Part shown: positions 44,903 through 55,832 of the stretch, one piece after another
Layout: every line of letters starts with the position of its first letter
How positions within the stretch are numbered: position 1 is the first letter of the stretch
Source of the DNA: Cryptomeria japonica
Lineage: Eukaryota > Streptophyta > Pinopsida > Cupressales > Cupressaceae
Reading direction: 5' to 3'
DNA: 64,000 nucleotides
NCBI RefSeq assembly: GCF_030272615.1
Contig: NC_081414.1
Coordinates: 233,728,733-233,792,732, forward strand
Made by a program: the position numbers and the translations under genes
Notes under the pieces: generated by a model
What the model saw: only the letters and a program-made list of their open reading frames with translations
Database searches by the model: none
Told to the model about the DNA's origin: nothing

Positions 44903-47615
44903 TGATGAATAATGATGAACAACAGATACGCTAAGTGGTACTGAGAGTGGGGGAGGGTGAATTAGTACATACAAAAACTTTTCTCTACAACTTATCAAGT
45001 TAAAACAATCTTAACTAGTTGTCTTCATTACTGAACTTAACCATGGCAATACCGATTAAACACAGTAAGACTTCAGACAATATAAATAGGTAAAACTGAA
45101 TACTTCAAATACATGCAATACTTGATAACTACTTCACCCATAAACATATGCATGTGGTATATCAACAATACCATAGCCATTATCTCTGTATGCATAATCA
45201 CTTAAACAAAGAATACTTAATTATCACATGAAAATGCACAACTCATGACACACAGATTTTTTCACGTGGAAACCCAAATGGGAAAAACCATGGTGGGGAT
45301 GAATACCCACAAGATTTTTTTGAACTCTTTTGAAGCTCTCTCTTTTAGGAGCTTATTCTAGTTAAAGACTTTACAATAAGGTTCTGCTAGGAACCAATTC
45401 TGTTAAATATCACCCGGTTAAGGGATGGCTATATACCCTGTTAAAGGTTACCTTGCTAGAGGATTTAAATAACTCAGTGAACTTGAGTCACCTGGTTATA
45501 GGATTTACAGTAAGCCTATTAAAGCTACACGGAAAAAGGGATTTTCCTTCTATTGAAATGGTTAGAAGAGATGTAGTGAACCGGTGTTGGGGTTTCACTA
45601 AATGTGACTACCGGTTGGTAGTCTCAGTTGTAGGGTTTTTGGTTTGGCAATCTAGCTTGTACGATGCAACCGATGATATTTTGTGATAAGTTAGCTAAGA
45701 AATGAGGATGAGATCATGATGCCACATTAGTTTTGTGCATGTGAAGGATTTCCTTGAGGATCTTGCATGTGAAGGATCCACTGCATTAAATGTCTACCTT
45801 GGGAATGAACATTTTTCTTAGCAGTATGAGAAGAAAGCGTGATGGGTTACTAATTTCTATGTGGGATGAAGAATGGATGATGTAGAATGACTTGTGATCT
45901 GTTTGAGATTGTTTCATTCTATATAAAATGTTTGAACGGTCAGGATTGGAGTGCCTGTAATTGCAAACCTAAATGATTAGGGTTTAGGGTTTATGCTACC
46001 GACCTAATTGTTGTCTATAAGGTTGATGATGTTTACTATTGTAAGTTGTTGGAAAAAGTTGTGTATGTATCTAAGTGATGAGATACTTGCCAGACCAGTG
46101 AGAGAAAACTACAAAGTGTGATTGTAGAGTAGAGGAACTGAAAAGGATCTGCCTTAGCATATAGTGTTGTTATCAGATCAAAGTTTTACCTGTTGTCTTC
46201 CAACAATTTGAACAGAAGGAAAATCTCTTTGCCGAGTAGCTTTAACAAGAATATTGTAAATCCACTAACCAGGTGACTCAAGTTCATTGAGTTCTTTAAA
46301 TCCTCTAGCAAGGTAACCTTTAACAGGGTATATAGCCATCCCTTAACTGGGTGATCTTTAATAGGATTGGTTCCTAGCAGAACCTTATTGTAAAGTCTTT
46401 AACCGGACTAGGCTCCTAACAGAGCGAGCTTCAGAAGAGTTCAAAACAAGCTTTTAGATTTTCATCCCCACCATGGTTTTACCCATTTGGGTTTCCACCT
46501 AAAAAAATTGTGTGTCATGAGTTGTGCATTTTCATGTGATGATTAAGTATTCTTTGTTTAAGTGATTATGCATGTAGAGCTAATGGTTATGGTATTGCTG
46601 ATATACCACATGCATATGTTTATGGGTGAAGTAGTTATCAAGTATTGAATGTATTTGAAGTATTCAGTTTTACCTGTTTATATTGTCTGAAGTCTTAGTG
46701 TGTTTAACCGGTATTGCCATGGTTAAGTTCAGTAATGAAGACAACCGGTTAAGATTATTTTAACTTGATAAGTTGCAGAGAGAAGTTTGTGTATGTATTG
46801 ATTCACCCCCCCCCCTCTCAGTACCAGTTAGGGTATCTATTGTTAATAATTATTTATCAATCTGATAACAACACTATATGTTGAGGCAGATCCTTTTCAG
46901 TTCCTCTACTCTTCAATCACACTCTGCAGTTTTCTCTCACTAGTCTAGCAAGTATCTCATCACTCGGATACATACACAAATTTTACCAACAACTTATAAT
47001 AACAAACATCATTGACCTTATAGTCAACAATTAGGTCGGTAGCATAAACCCTAAATCCTAATCGTTTAGGTTTGTAATTATAGGCGGTCCAATCCTGACC
47101 GTTCAAACATTTTATATAGAATGAAACAATCTCAAACAGATCACAAGTCATTCTGCATCGTCCATTCTTCACCACACATAGAAATTAGTAACCCATCACG
47201 CTTTCTTCTCATACCGCTAAGAAAAATGTTCATTCCCAAGGTAGACATTTAATGCAGTTGATCCTTCACATACAAGATCCTCAAGGAAATCCTTCACATG
47301 CACAAAACTTACGTGGCATCACGATCTCATCCTCATTTCTTAGCTAACTCGTCACAAAATCTCATTGGTTGCATCGTACAAGCTAGATTGCCAAACGTAA
47401 AACCCTAGAGCTGAGACTACCAACCGATAGTGACACTTAGTGAAACCCTGACACTGGTTCACTACATCTCTTCATACCAAATCTTCAACTTCATCATCAA
47501 ATAACAACTACTTCCAATCTTCATACCGGTTGACCTATACTTATTGACATCAATGACAACATACATTATTATCATATCATCATGTGCCAACATACTAGTT
47601 CATCAAATGCCAATA
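44903..47615 (-). repeat. Copia 5' LTR, enlarged by an inverted LTR piece
   Basis: Starts TGATGAATAATG and ends ATGCCAATA (final CA mutated to TA). LTR sequence proper occupies 44903-45565 and 46860-47615 and matches the 3' LTR. The portion between is an inverted copy. Confidence 0.87.
45566..46859 (+). repeat. Inverted, truncated LTR inside the copia 5' LTR
   Basis: Reverse complement of LTR sequence. It starts GAAGAGATGTAGTGAACC (the inverse of a point ~150 bp from the LTR end) and ends ATTATTTATCA, the inverse of the LTR terminus. It includes the inverted U5 motif (46797-46826). With its neighbours it forms a foldback of more than 600 bp per arm. It may be a truncated solo insertion or a self-primed reverse-transcription product. 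Confidence 0.82.
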
Positions 47616-49363
47616 GTCTATCATCCTCAATAATGTCTCTAAAGAAGAAAATGCCTTTTGAGGCCCAGTCTTTAGCAGAGCACCCTTGCGTAAGGGCAAG
47701 AGGTCTAGAGGAGTGAAAGAGGTTCCACCAAAGGGATCTACCCCCATAGATGAACTCATTGTTGTTGACCCTAGTATTGTTGATGAAGGGCCTAATACTT
47801 TCCCAGGCCTTCCAAATAGACTTAAAGACACTCAAGCCCTGCACTGAGACTGCAAAGTCTCCATCCACAAGGTCACAAAAAGGTAGGGATTTCCAAGATT
47901 TGACCTTTTTTGGTATAGCCCTTGGGATGTTATTTCTTACCAAAATTTTCCAAGTTTCATTGCCATCAAATGCCTAGAAGATCCATTTTTCCACAAGAGA
48001 AGCCCCCTGGATTCTCAAATACTTTAACCCTATTCCTCCCAGACTCTTTTCCTTGTGACACCATTCCCGTCTAACAGAATGCATCTTTTTATTTCCTTTC
48101 CCATCGGACCAAAGGAAGTTCCTGATAGTTTTTTTAATTTCCAGGATTTGGTAGTTGGAGAACATCCACACCGAGGAGTAATATATGTTGTAAGAAGATA
48201 AAAAAAACTGACACACCTGCACTCTTCCAGTGAGTGAGAGATACCTATTATTCCACTTATTGAGATTTTTGTCAATCTTGCTTCTGACCCATAACCACAT
48301 TTCCTTGAGAGATGGTGAGATGGCAAATGGAATTCCCAAATATCTGACTATCCTATTTGCCCCCCCCCCCCCCCCAATTGGACCCCAAAATAATTTTGCC
48401 CTCCAAAGCCTCCATATTTGGTTTACTGAGTTCTATAAAGAGTGTCATGTCATCAACAAATTGAGCATTAATCAACTCATCACCATTCGGAAGTTTGACA
48501 CCTTGTACTTTAGGGGATATGGTAAGGTCTCTTAGGATGTAATATAGGGCATCAGAAGCAATAATGAAGAGAGCGGGGGCTAGAGGGAAACCCTGTCTAA
48601 TAGACTTGCTAAGAGTGATATTCTGTGAAAGGGAACCATTAACTTCCACCTGGGCTGATGCATCTTTCAGGAGAATCATCACCCATTTACATAACTTTGT
48701 TGGAAAGCCAAATGCTTCTAACATCATCAGAATGAACCCCCATTCCACCCTATCATATGCCTTCTCAAAGTCTAGGAGGAACATGGCCGCATTCTGTCAT
48801 GACATCTTTACCCACTCCATGGCCTCCCAACTGGTGATTAAATTTTCAAGGATGTATCTTCCCTTGATGAACCCTATTTGTGCGGTACAAATGAACTTAG
48901 GCAGTAAAGTCTCTAACCTAGTAGCAAGAGCTTTAGCCAGTATTGTATAGGAGACATTGAGGAGCGTTATTGGTCTCCAGTTTTTAATAAGAAACTTGTC
49001 TCCTTATTTGGGTAGAAACTTAATAATCCCTTTGTTAGTTTAATCACCTATGGAGCCAGTCTCAAAGGCCTCTGAGTAAATATCATGAAGGTCTTGACAA
49101 ACACATTCCTCATTAGCTTTGTAAAATTCAATAGGCAAACCATCCAGGACCAGGGTTTTGTCATTGTTCAGACTTTTAATAGCAACTTCAAGCTCTTCCA
49201 CTGAGATGGGACCCCTCAACACTTGAGCGTCCTCTGCAATAATCTTAGAGGGGATAATCATCCTACACTTTTCTCTAGCATCCCGAGAGTTAATGGAGTC
49301 TTCTGAGGTGAAGAGGCCTCTATAGTACTGATAAAAGGCCTCCTTAATATCATCAAGTGTCAC
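47616..49363 (-). pseudogene. LINE ORF2, reverse transcriptase
   Basis: Segments in order: 49363-49040 (SVEELEVAIKSLNNDKTLVLDGLPIEFYK), 48784-48353 (LLDFEKAYDRVEWGFI, SIRQGFPLAPALFII, active site AQFVDDMTLFIE), 48339-47974 (GIPFAIS...SLTGRVQVCQFFLSSYNIYYSS, WCHKEKSLGGIGLKYLRI) and 47943 to the copia boundary at 47616. All blocks of a non-LTR RT are present. A C16 run at 48361-48376 disrupts the frame. The RT primes on nicked target DNA. The protein continues at 33952. Confidence 0.87.
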
Positions 49364-49945
49364 AACTTCTTTGTTATCTATCCAAATCCTATCAATTTTC
49401 TCTCTACACTACTTTTGTTTCAACATATTGAAGAAGAATTTAGATCCTTTGTCACCGAATTGCATCCAATGGGCTCAAGCCCTGATCATGGCCCCTCTAA
49501 TCTTATATTGTTGGTGTTTCCTGAGATTGTCCCTTGCTAGGGCTACTTTGTGTGACAGTTCTATATTGCAAGGACTATCTTGGATCTCTGACTCGCATAG
49601 GTGAAGTTTATCAGATAGTGTTCTCTCCTTCCACCTATAGTCTTCAGCTTTCTTTTGCCCTATAGTTTGAAGAAGCACCCATCAACTATTAACATATTGA
49701 TTCCATCTGCTTATGTTAGAACTCAAATCTTTATTGAATTTGTTGAACAGTCTAACAATTTTTAGTGCGCTCAAAACATTTGGGTCCTTTAGTAAATTGG
49801 TGTTTAGGAATAATTTGTCTCCTTCATTTCCTTGCCTCTCTAAAGAGTCTCTGAGCCTAATCTAAGAGATGATCGGGTGATGGTCTGATAATGAGCTTGT
49901 ATAAACTATCATAGTGTTACCATTATTATCTGGATCAAAGGAGAA

Positions 49946-50590
49946 TTACTCTTTGTCAGCATAAACTTTGTCTGGCCTACAATAGATCCTATGTTTTCCT
50001 CTCTGGTAGTTGCACCATGTGTACCAAATTCCTGTGGCCTCCTTCTTATTGCTTAATAGGGGGTCAAAAAGTTTATTCTGGCTTTTCATTCTCTTCCAAT
50101 GTAATTTCTCTATTCCTTTCCATTCCATAGAAACACAACCACATTTATCCTTGTGAGCTTCAATCATATTAAAGTCTCCCCCAACAATCCATGGTATATC
50201 TGGGAGGGCTGCAATCCAGTCCCACAAAACAGTCTTCTCCCTATAGTCATTGGCATAGACTGAACATAAGTCGAAGATGGTTTTGTTAATATCTAAAGAG
50301 GCCCAAACCACTCTATTACATGGTGAACATCCTTGGTTCACTACGTGGTCCTTCCACTTGGGATTGATGAGTATCCCAACACCTCCTCTACCTTTATCAT
50401 GATTTAAACAAACCTTAATAGAGTCTTTCCATATAAACTCTAAGTTGATTTCCAAAGTAGACTTAACAGCCTTAAGTTCTTGAAACATAACAATATCTGC
50501 ATCCTTATGTTGATTGACAAACTTCCTCACTATCTGCTTTCTGTCTAGTGACTCTAGACCCCTAATGTTCCATGAGATGCACTTCATCAT
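49946..50590 (-). pseudogene. LINE ORF2, AP-type endonuclease
   Basis: Open for 214 codons from MMKCISWNIRG at 50590. Motifs: SWNIRG (Asn), FQELK (Glu), GRGGVGILI, DLCSVYAND and IVGGDFNM (DFN). These are the metal- and DNA-binding residues of apurinic-type endonucleases of L1 elements, which nick the target before reverse transcription. The final catalytic S-D-H is not visible because the frame breaks near 49946. The stretch 49945-49364 continues ORF2 with stops (EDYRWKERTLSDKLHLCE at 49640). Confidence 0.87.
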
Positions 50591-50772
50591 AACAAGATGT
50601 GATATTCTTACTCTTTGGGTGCCTTAAACTTGTTAAAGCATCTAGGGAGGTCTTTCTTATCATCATTATTTCTTCTATTGGTTGAACACTTGTTTTTAGA
50701 TCCCAACGATCTACCTCTTCTTCTTCTAGGTAGAGCCTCGGGATTCTCACTATTTGTTATCCATTCCCCTTC

Positions 50773-52494
50773 TTACCCTGTGAAATCATCATTCATATAT
50801 TCCTCCTCAAACTCAAATGCCTTCCTAATGTCACTCTGACTGGGGGCCTCACCGATCTCAAAGCAGGGTTCGAGTGCCTTCAAGATACTAGAAGAGTCTA
50901 GGGTTTCTACCTCACTTGCTAGGTTTTTGGTATCAAAATCTTTAGGGTCAGCAACAATGACCTCAATCACATAGTTGTCCTCTATTTCAACAAACTTCTT
51001 AGGAGGAAGGGCAACGACCATGTTAGGGGTAAGTTCTGCAAGGGAGGGAGGGTCTAATATAGTATTCAAGACATTTGATGGGGCAAAGTCAAAGGAGACA
51101 TCCATGTCTGTTGAGTTCTTATGAGAAGATGAACTCACAATCCCAGGACTACTCCCTTCCTTACCCAACTCACCACTCACACCATCTCTCCCTTCGACAC
51201 TCTGAATAACATAATTATTTGATCAAGAGGCTAAATGCGAGAATCTCACCTCTGGGGGAACCTCTTGCACATCATCATCCATAGGCGATATCAAACTATT
51301 TTTGATAGAGAATTTATTCTTACTGGAGTTCAAAATATTAGGGTTATTCACTCTGATTTTCTCCATAGCCAATTGTTGTGCGTTTTTTCTCCTTCTTTTC
51401 CTAGGGTTTTTCCCCACAACTTGAAACCCATCCTACGGATATCCACTCATCTATTTTAGGGCGTTTGAAATAGCAGAATGAGTTGTGGAGTCAATTACAG
51501 AGGTACCAGAGTTAGCATTTTTACCAGACTCTGGGGCTTTATTATTTTCCCCATTTAATAAACTACTTATTTTTTTGTTAATGGCATTAAGATTATTCAT
51601 GTTTAGGATATGCTTCCCGTGTATAGGAGGCGAGTTGTTTGGTTCGTAGCGGGGTTTCTCCGCTCCCTTGAATCGATTAATTATAGGGCAATTCTTACGG
51701 ATTTGACCCTCTTTTTTGCAAAGGAAACAAGCATTAACCCCATCAAGGACTTCAATTGGGCATGAAAGAATTTTAGATTCTAAGTTGATGTTAACCGATT
51801 TGGGGAGATCACATCCCGGGTTGATTGAATTCAAAACCCTAGTGTCTAGATGAGGAATAAGAGAGGCTGAGTTATCCACTAGGATAGCCCTTCCTATCGG
51901 TTCAACTATTTGTGGTATAAATCTCCATAACAATGGAGACACATTTTTAATGAAAATCCATCTAGGGCACAAAAGTGCCAGGATATCCTCATTGACCACT
52001 TCCGGCGACCATTCTAGGGCACGAAATGTGCATTTCCCCACAGTCCAATATTGTTTATTAAGAACCTCTCTTTGCATTTTATGATCTTTAAAGAAAATTA
52101 CAAATAAACCTTTTTGAATAAATCTACAAAATGAAACAAGATATCCTAATTTAGTATTCCAAACATTTCTGAACCAATCATCAAGAAACTTACGAGAAGA
52201 ACATTTATCAACATCTACGATAGCAAAGAAAATAGCAATATATTTAAGCCTATTTTTTTCCATGTTAATTTCATTGCACATTAACACATTGGGGGATATG
52301 GAGATGGATTTCAGTGCATAGTTAGGGCCCTTACCTTCTCCATGGGGGTTGCCATTACAACTACTCATAAACCTCGCACCTTCAGTGACGGGGAGAGAGG
52401 GATGATGAACCACGTCCTTGAATGATTTATTCTTTATTGCATCCATTGTCACTCCATCATTAGGTTTTCCAGCACTTCCAGATGAGATTTCCAT
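50773..52494 (-). pseudogene. LINE ORF1, DUF4283-type with CCHC knuckle
   Basis: The first 347 codons (52494-51451) are open from MEISSGSAGKPNDG. A plant DUF4283-like region spans roughly residues 90-230 (FLDDWFRNVW, GLFVIFF, EVLNKQYWTVGKCTFRALEW). A zinc knuckle CFLCKKEGQIRKNCP follows in which the usual His is Gln. Stops split the C-terminus (51417-51223, with RKRRRK basic patch; 51180-50773, acidic). ORF1 proteins bind the element RNA. The Gln replacement probably weakens zinc binding. Confidence 0.82.
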
Positions 52495-52631
52495 CTGGGT
52501 GCATTAACTACTCAAACAGAGAGAAGAGAGGCCGACGATGGCAAAGGACGAGGAGTAATTACACCTGCAAGAAGAACGAGTAAAGGCACAAAGCAAAGGG
52601 AACAAATAAACACTTACCTACGTGGAGGAGG
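52495..52631 (-). other. LINE 5' leader remnant
   Basis: About 137 bp between ORF1 start and the LTR of element C, purine-rich on the plus strand. Whether the LINE continues beyond element C cannot be seen. Confidence 0.5.
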
Positions 52632-53506
52632 TGATGAATACTAAGAGGGGGGGATGAATTAGTATAAAAAAAATATTGAACTTAAACACTTAAACAGTTT
52701 AGCAGTAAATCGGTATAACAGTTTTACTAACAAACCGGTTAACACAAATGCAAACCAAACAGCAAATAAGGCATTCACCCACAGAAGAACAATCACCATA
52801 ACACAAGAGATTTTGACATGGAAACCCAAATGGGAAAAACCATGGTGAGATGAAACTCACAAGTAACTATCTGTAGAATACTAACCAAACTAGTTAAGGT
52901 CAGACTGGTTAAGGTCATACAATGTTCTTCACCAGAACAGATCCTTTTAGGAATCTCAATCTCTGTTAGGAGATAAGTCCGATTAAAGACTACCTTGTGA
53001 GAGGATTTCAATTCCACATATGTGAACCACATTGTTAGAGGATTTACAAAGGCTTTTATGGGCCTACCCGGTTAAGGGTTTCAGACTTGTCGAAGATGTG
53101 AGTAATCAAAAATTGAATGATCTAGCAAATAGCATAGTCTGCTTGGTTAGATCCATGATAGCTCATTGCTAATGAATTTCAGCATTACTTCAGTCTTCAG
53201 TAAATCCACACTCTGTTACAGCACACAGACTTGATCTTCTCTTCTAAGATCACACATACAAAAACTCATCAACCACCAAAAACCCTAACAACTACATCTC
53301 TTAAAACCCTAGACATGATGTCCTTAAAAAGGAATCTGATTTCATGTCAGTCCAATAGGATTACATTGCAAGTTCCTAGGTTCATTGCATCTAGACACAT
53401 TTGATAAAACGGCACAAAATCACCGTCAAAGTGTCAATGGATGGTAACTCATCACAGAGTATTACCGGTTCATACAACTTTACCGATTACCGGTTGGCCA
53501 AAAATG
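52632..53506 (-). repeat. Element C 3' LTR, distal part
   Basis: Starts TGATGAATACTAAGAGG and runs to the B insertion. The block GGAAACCCAAATGGGAAAAA (about 52820) is also in the copia LTR (34316), linking the two LTR families. The U5 motif TACTAA ... TTAGTA is at 52639-52664. Confidence 0.88.
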
Positions 53507-53760
53507 TGTTGGCATATGCACACTCCAATGAGACATTGTATGTGATTGAAGGTTTTGTCATTGATGGCAACCTTGCAATCCTATGGCACCGGCAAAGACA
53601 TTATATTGGCATTAGCAGATCACACTCTACACGAGCACTCAAGACACCGGCACCGACACAGAAGAAAGGAAGTATACCGGCACAGAGGCCGACGGGATTT
53701 TTGTTATATAATATTTTGTTTATTATTGTAAGCTGACTTGGTAGATTGTAAAATGACTCT

Positions 53761-53770
53761 TATATATAAA
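53761..53770 (+). promoter_or_regulatory. Possible TATA box in the B LTR
   Basis: TATATAAAAG, about 255 bp into the LTR, with the same sequence in the 3' LTR (59561-59570). Position suits a U3 promoter. Inference from sequence only. Confidence 0.5.
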
Positions 53771-54260
53771 AGAGATCATTGTAGACATTTTGTAATGTGT
53801 GAAGAATGTGAAGTAGAAGCATTAAGGAAAATATTAGGCAGACCTAATGTGTGAAATATAGGTCAAGGGGTATATGTAAAGAACAGAGAAGGAACCGGTA
53901 CTAAATCAAGCATTGAAGATGCTATTGTAAAGTAGTACAAGATATTGGATTTGTGTAATCCTTATTGTAAGTCAGTGAGACTTCCCATTGAGTAGTGAGC
54001 TCTAGGCAGTTGGCCTTCCTACATGTGCAGGCCCCTATTGTAAGTAATATTCTCTTATTGGCCAATGAGTGAATATTGTGGGTCACAAATCCCACCGAGG
54101 TTTTTCCTACATCGGGTTTCCTCATTAACATATTGTGTTATGGTGTACTTTTCATGTGGATGTACTTGATTTTGTTTATTGTATTATTTCTTGCATACTG
54201 GTACACTGTTATATTATGTTCTGGATGTTTTAAATTAAGAAATTCTAATCACCGGTCAGA

Positions 54261-54287
54261 TACTGATTCACCCCCCCCCTCTCAGTA
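54261..54287. promoter_or_regulatory. U5 stem-loop motif, element B
   Basis: TACTGA, C-rich loop on the sense strand, TCAGTA, ending 18 bp before the LTR end. In the 3' LTR the arms have diverged (CCTATT ... TGAGTA). Confidence 0.65.
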
Positions 54288-54307
54288 TTTGTGGGACCCC
54301 TAACAAT

Positions 54308-54323
54308 TTGTATCAGAGCCTGG
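54308..54323 (+). promoter_or_regulatory. Primer binding site, element B
   Basis: TTGTATCAGAGCCTGG, the initiator-Met primer type with one change (TGG to TTG), two bases after the LTR. Confidence 0.85.
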
Positions 54324-54376
54324 TCCTCTATTTTCAGAAGCCTAACAACTTGAGGAAGATCTTGACACCGGTAAAA

Positions 54377-55534
54377 ATGAAAAATCTGATGAAGCAACTT
54401 GAAGGGGCTCTTATAGACTATGATGCAGAGAAATTGAAAAATATCAAACTAGAAGATGATTTAAGGGTAGCTCAGGATATCATTCAGGCACTTCAAGAAA
54501 ATTTTACTATTGCAAGAAATAAGAGAAGAGAATTTTGTAAAAAATTACAAAATGAGAATGATGAAAAGGAATCACTTAATGATATGATAAGCAAGTTGAA
54601 ACAAGAGATCATGACAACAAAAAATGAAATGCAAGATATGACTATGAGATTTTGCAAAGAGATTGAGGATAGGAAGAAGAATGAAGAAGAATTGACCATA
54701 AGACTAAGTGATGCAGCAAATGACAATACAAGACTTAGCTATGAAAATGACATGTTGAAGACAGATCTGATGCATACTCAGAATGACTCAAATGAACTGA
54801 TGAGACAAAAAGAAATCTTGGAAAGAGAACTGGAAATTGCAAATCAACACAAAGAAAAATTCAAGAAAAGCTCAGAGGAACTTGGCACCTTGCTGAAGAA
54901 TCAAAAACCTAAAGGTGACACTTCTGGAATTGGCTTTGAAGTTGGTGAAAGCTCTGGTACTGCAAATACTCAGGATCACAGCAAACCGGTAAGACAACCT
55001 AATGCTTATAAATTCAATGGAAAATGCTTTAACTGTAATAAGTATGGTCATAGAGAAAATGAATGTAGATCTAGAAATTATCAGAATATCAACACACCCA
55101 TCGGTCAATGTTCTAAATGCAACAAAGTAGGTCACAACTCTAAAAATTGTAGAATGAATGTGAGATGTTATGTTTGTGGAAGATTTGGACATTTATCTAA
55201 TCAATGCAGAACACAAACCGGCATAGGTTATGGGAAAGCTATTTAGAAAAATAATGTAACTTGTTATGCATGTAACAAGATTGGGCATATTGCTAAATTT
55301 TGTAGAAGTAAAGGAACACCAGTAGACAACAAAAGTGCTAGCTTGAAAGGTAAAGAAAAAGTTGAAGAGGTTAAGCAAGAATTCTCAAAATAATGGATTA
55401 GGCAAGCTGATCTAAATATTGGGAATACTCCTCCACCAGTAGAACCAACCAATGATTCACCGACACGATAGAGTGATGCTTCACCGGAAGGACAGACCAG
55501 TGCTCCACTAGCAGGAAGTTCTTCATCTAATTGA
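54377..55534 (+). pseudogene. Element B coiled-coil/4xCCHC protein (Gag-like)
   Basis: I chose ATG 54377 (MKNLMKQLEGALIDYD); the frame is open from within the primer site at 54308 but that part is not conserved. Residues 1-185 are heptad-rich coiled coil. Knuckles are CFNCNKYGHRENEC, CSKCNKVGHNSKNC, CYVCGRFGHLSNQC and, beyond a TAG at 55244, CYACNKIGHIAKFC. The frame continues past stops at 55391 and 55468 with Pro/Ser-rich sequence to TGA 55532. It is homologous in layout to 3930-5081 and probably packages element RNA. The first 290 codons are unbroken. Confidence 0.83.
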
Positions 55535-55832
55535 AGAAAATTTCCTTGAGGGTTTAGCAATCTAATGACACGTGCTATTACTCCCTCGATTAAGATAAGA
55601 AGTTGAAAATTACCTATTATCGGAAAACAATGTTAAGTGAATACTTAACCGGCATGCAATTAATGTGGTAGATGGTGAATAGACACTATAAAGTTAAGGT
55701 TTTGGCTCCATTTCATTTCACCGTGATTTCAAATTTTTGAAGAGCGCAAAGACTCCGAGCTAAGGCATTTCGAGCAAGAAGCAAGCACACTCCAAGCAAT
55801 CATCCATCCAAGGCAGTAAAAGGTATTTAATC

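Larger units (their letters stand above)
33953..47615 (-). mobile_element. Ty1/copia retrotransposon, near-complete, old
   Basis: Minus-strand element inserted in the LINE. The 5' LTR (44903-47615) is enlarged by an inverted LTR piece. The primer site is 44891-44900, the coding region runs Gag-PR-INT-RT-RH from 44831 to about 40740, the polypurine tract is 40432-40447, and the 3' LTR is 33953-40431, split by a DNA transposon. LTRs without inserts are about 1.45 kb. Integrase precedes RT, which defines copia. It is the only element here with a copia polymerase and shares cis-acting ends with A, B and C. Confidence 0.9.
32759..52631 (-). mobile_element. L1-type LINE, split by a copia element
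   Basis: Read on the minus strand: leader (52631-52495), ORF1 (52494-50773), ORF2 endonuclease and RT (50590-47616), the copia insertion (47615-33953), then the ORF2 C-terminus with an RT zinc-binding domain (33952-32982). After that come a 3' untranslated region and an A-tract at 32771-32761. The two ORF2 halves meet in the middle of the region between RT and zinc-binding domain. Its 5' end is bounded by element C. No target duplication was identified. Confidence 0.85.
53507..54305 (+). repeat. Element B 5' LTR
   Basis: Starts TGTTGGCATATGCACAC and ends GACCCCTAACA. A TATATAAAAG box at 53761-53770 may be the promoter. The U5 motif TACTGA ... TCAGTA is at 54261-54287. Confidence 0.92.

Noticed and set aside
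48361-48376. C16 run as a functional structure
   Set aside because: More simply a slippage expansion in a dead LINE or an assembly artefact; nothing around it is conserved.
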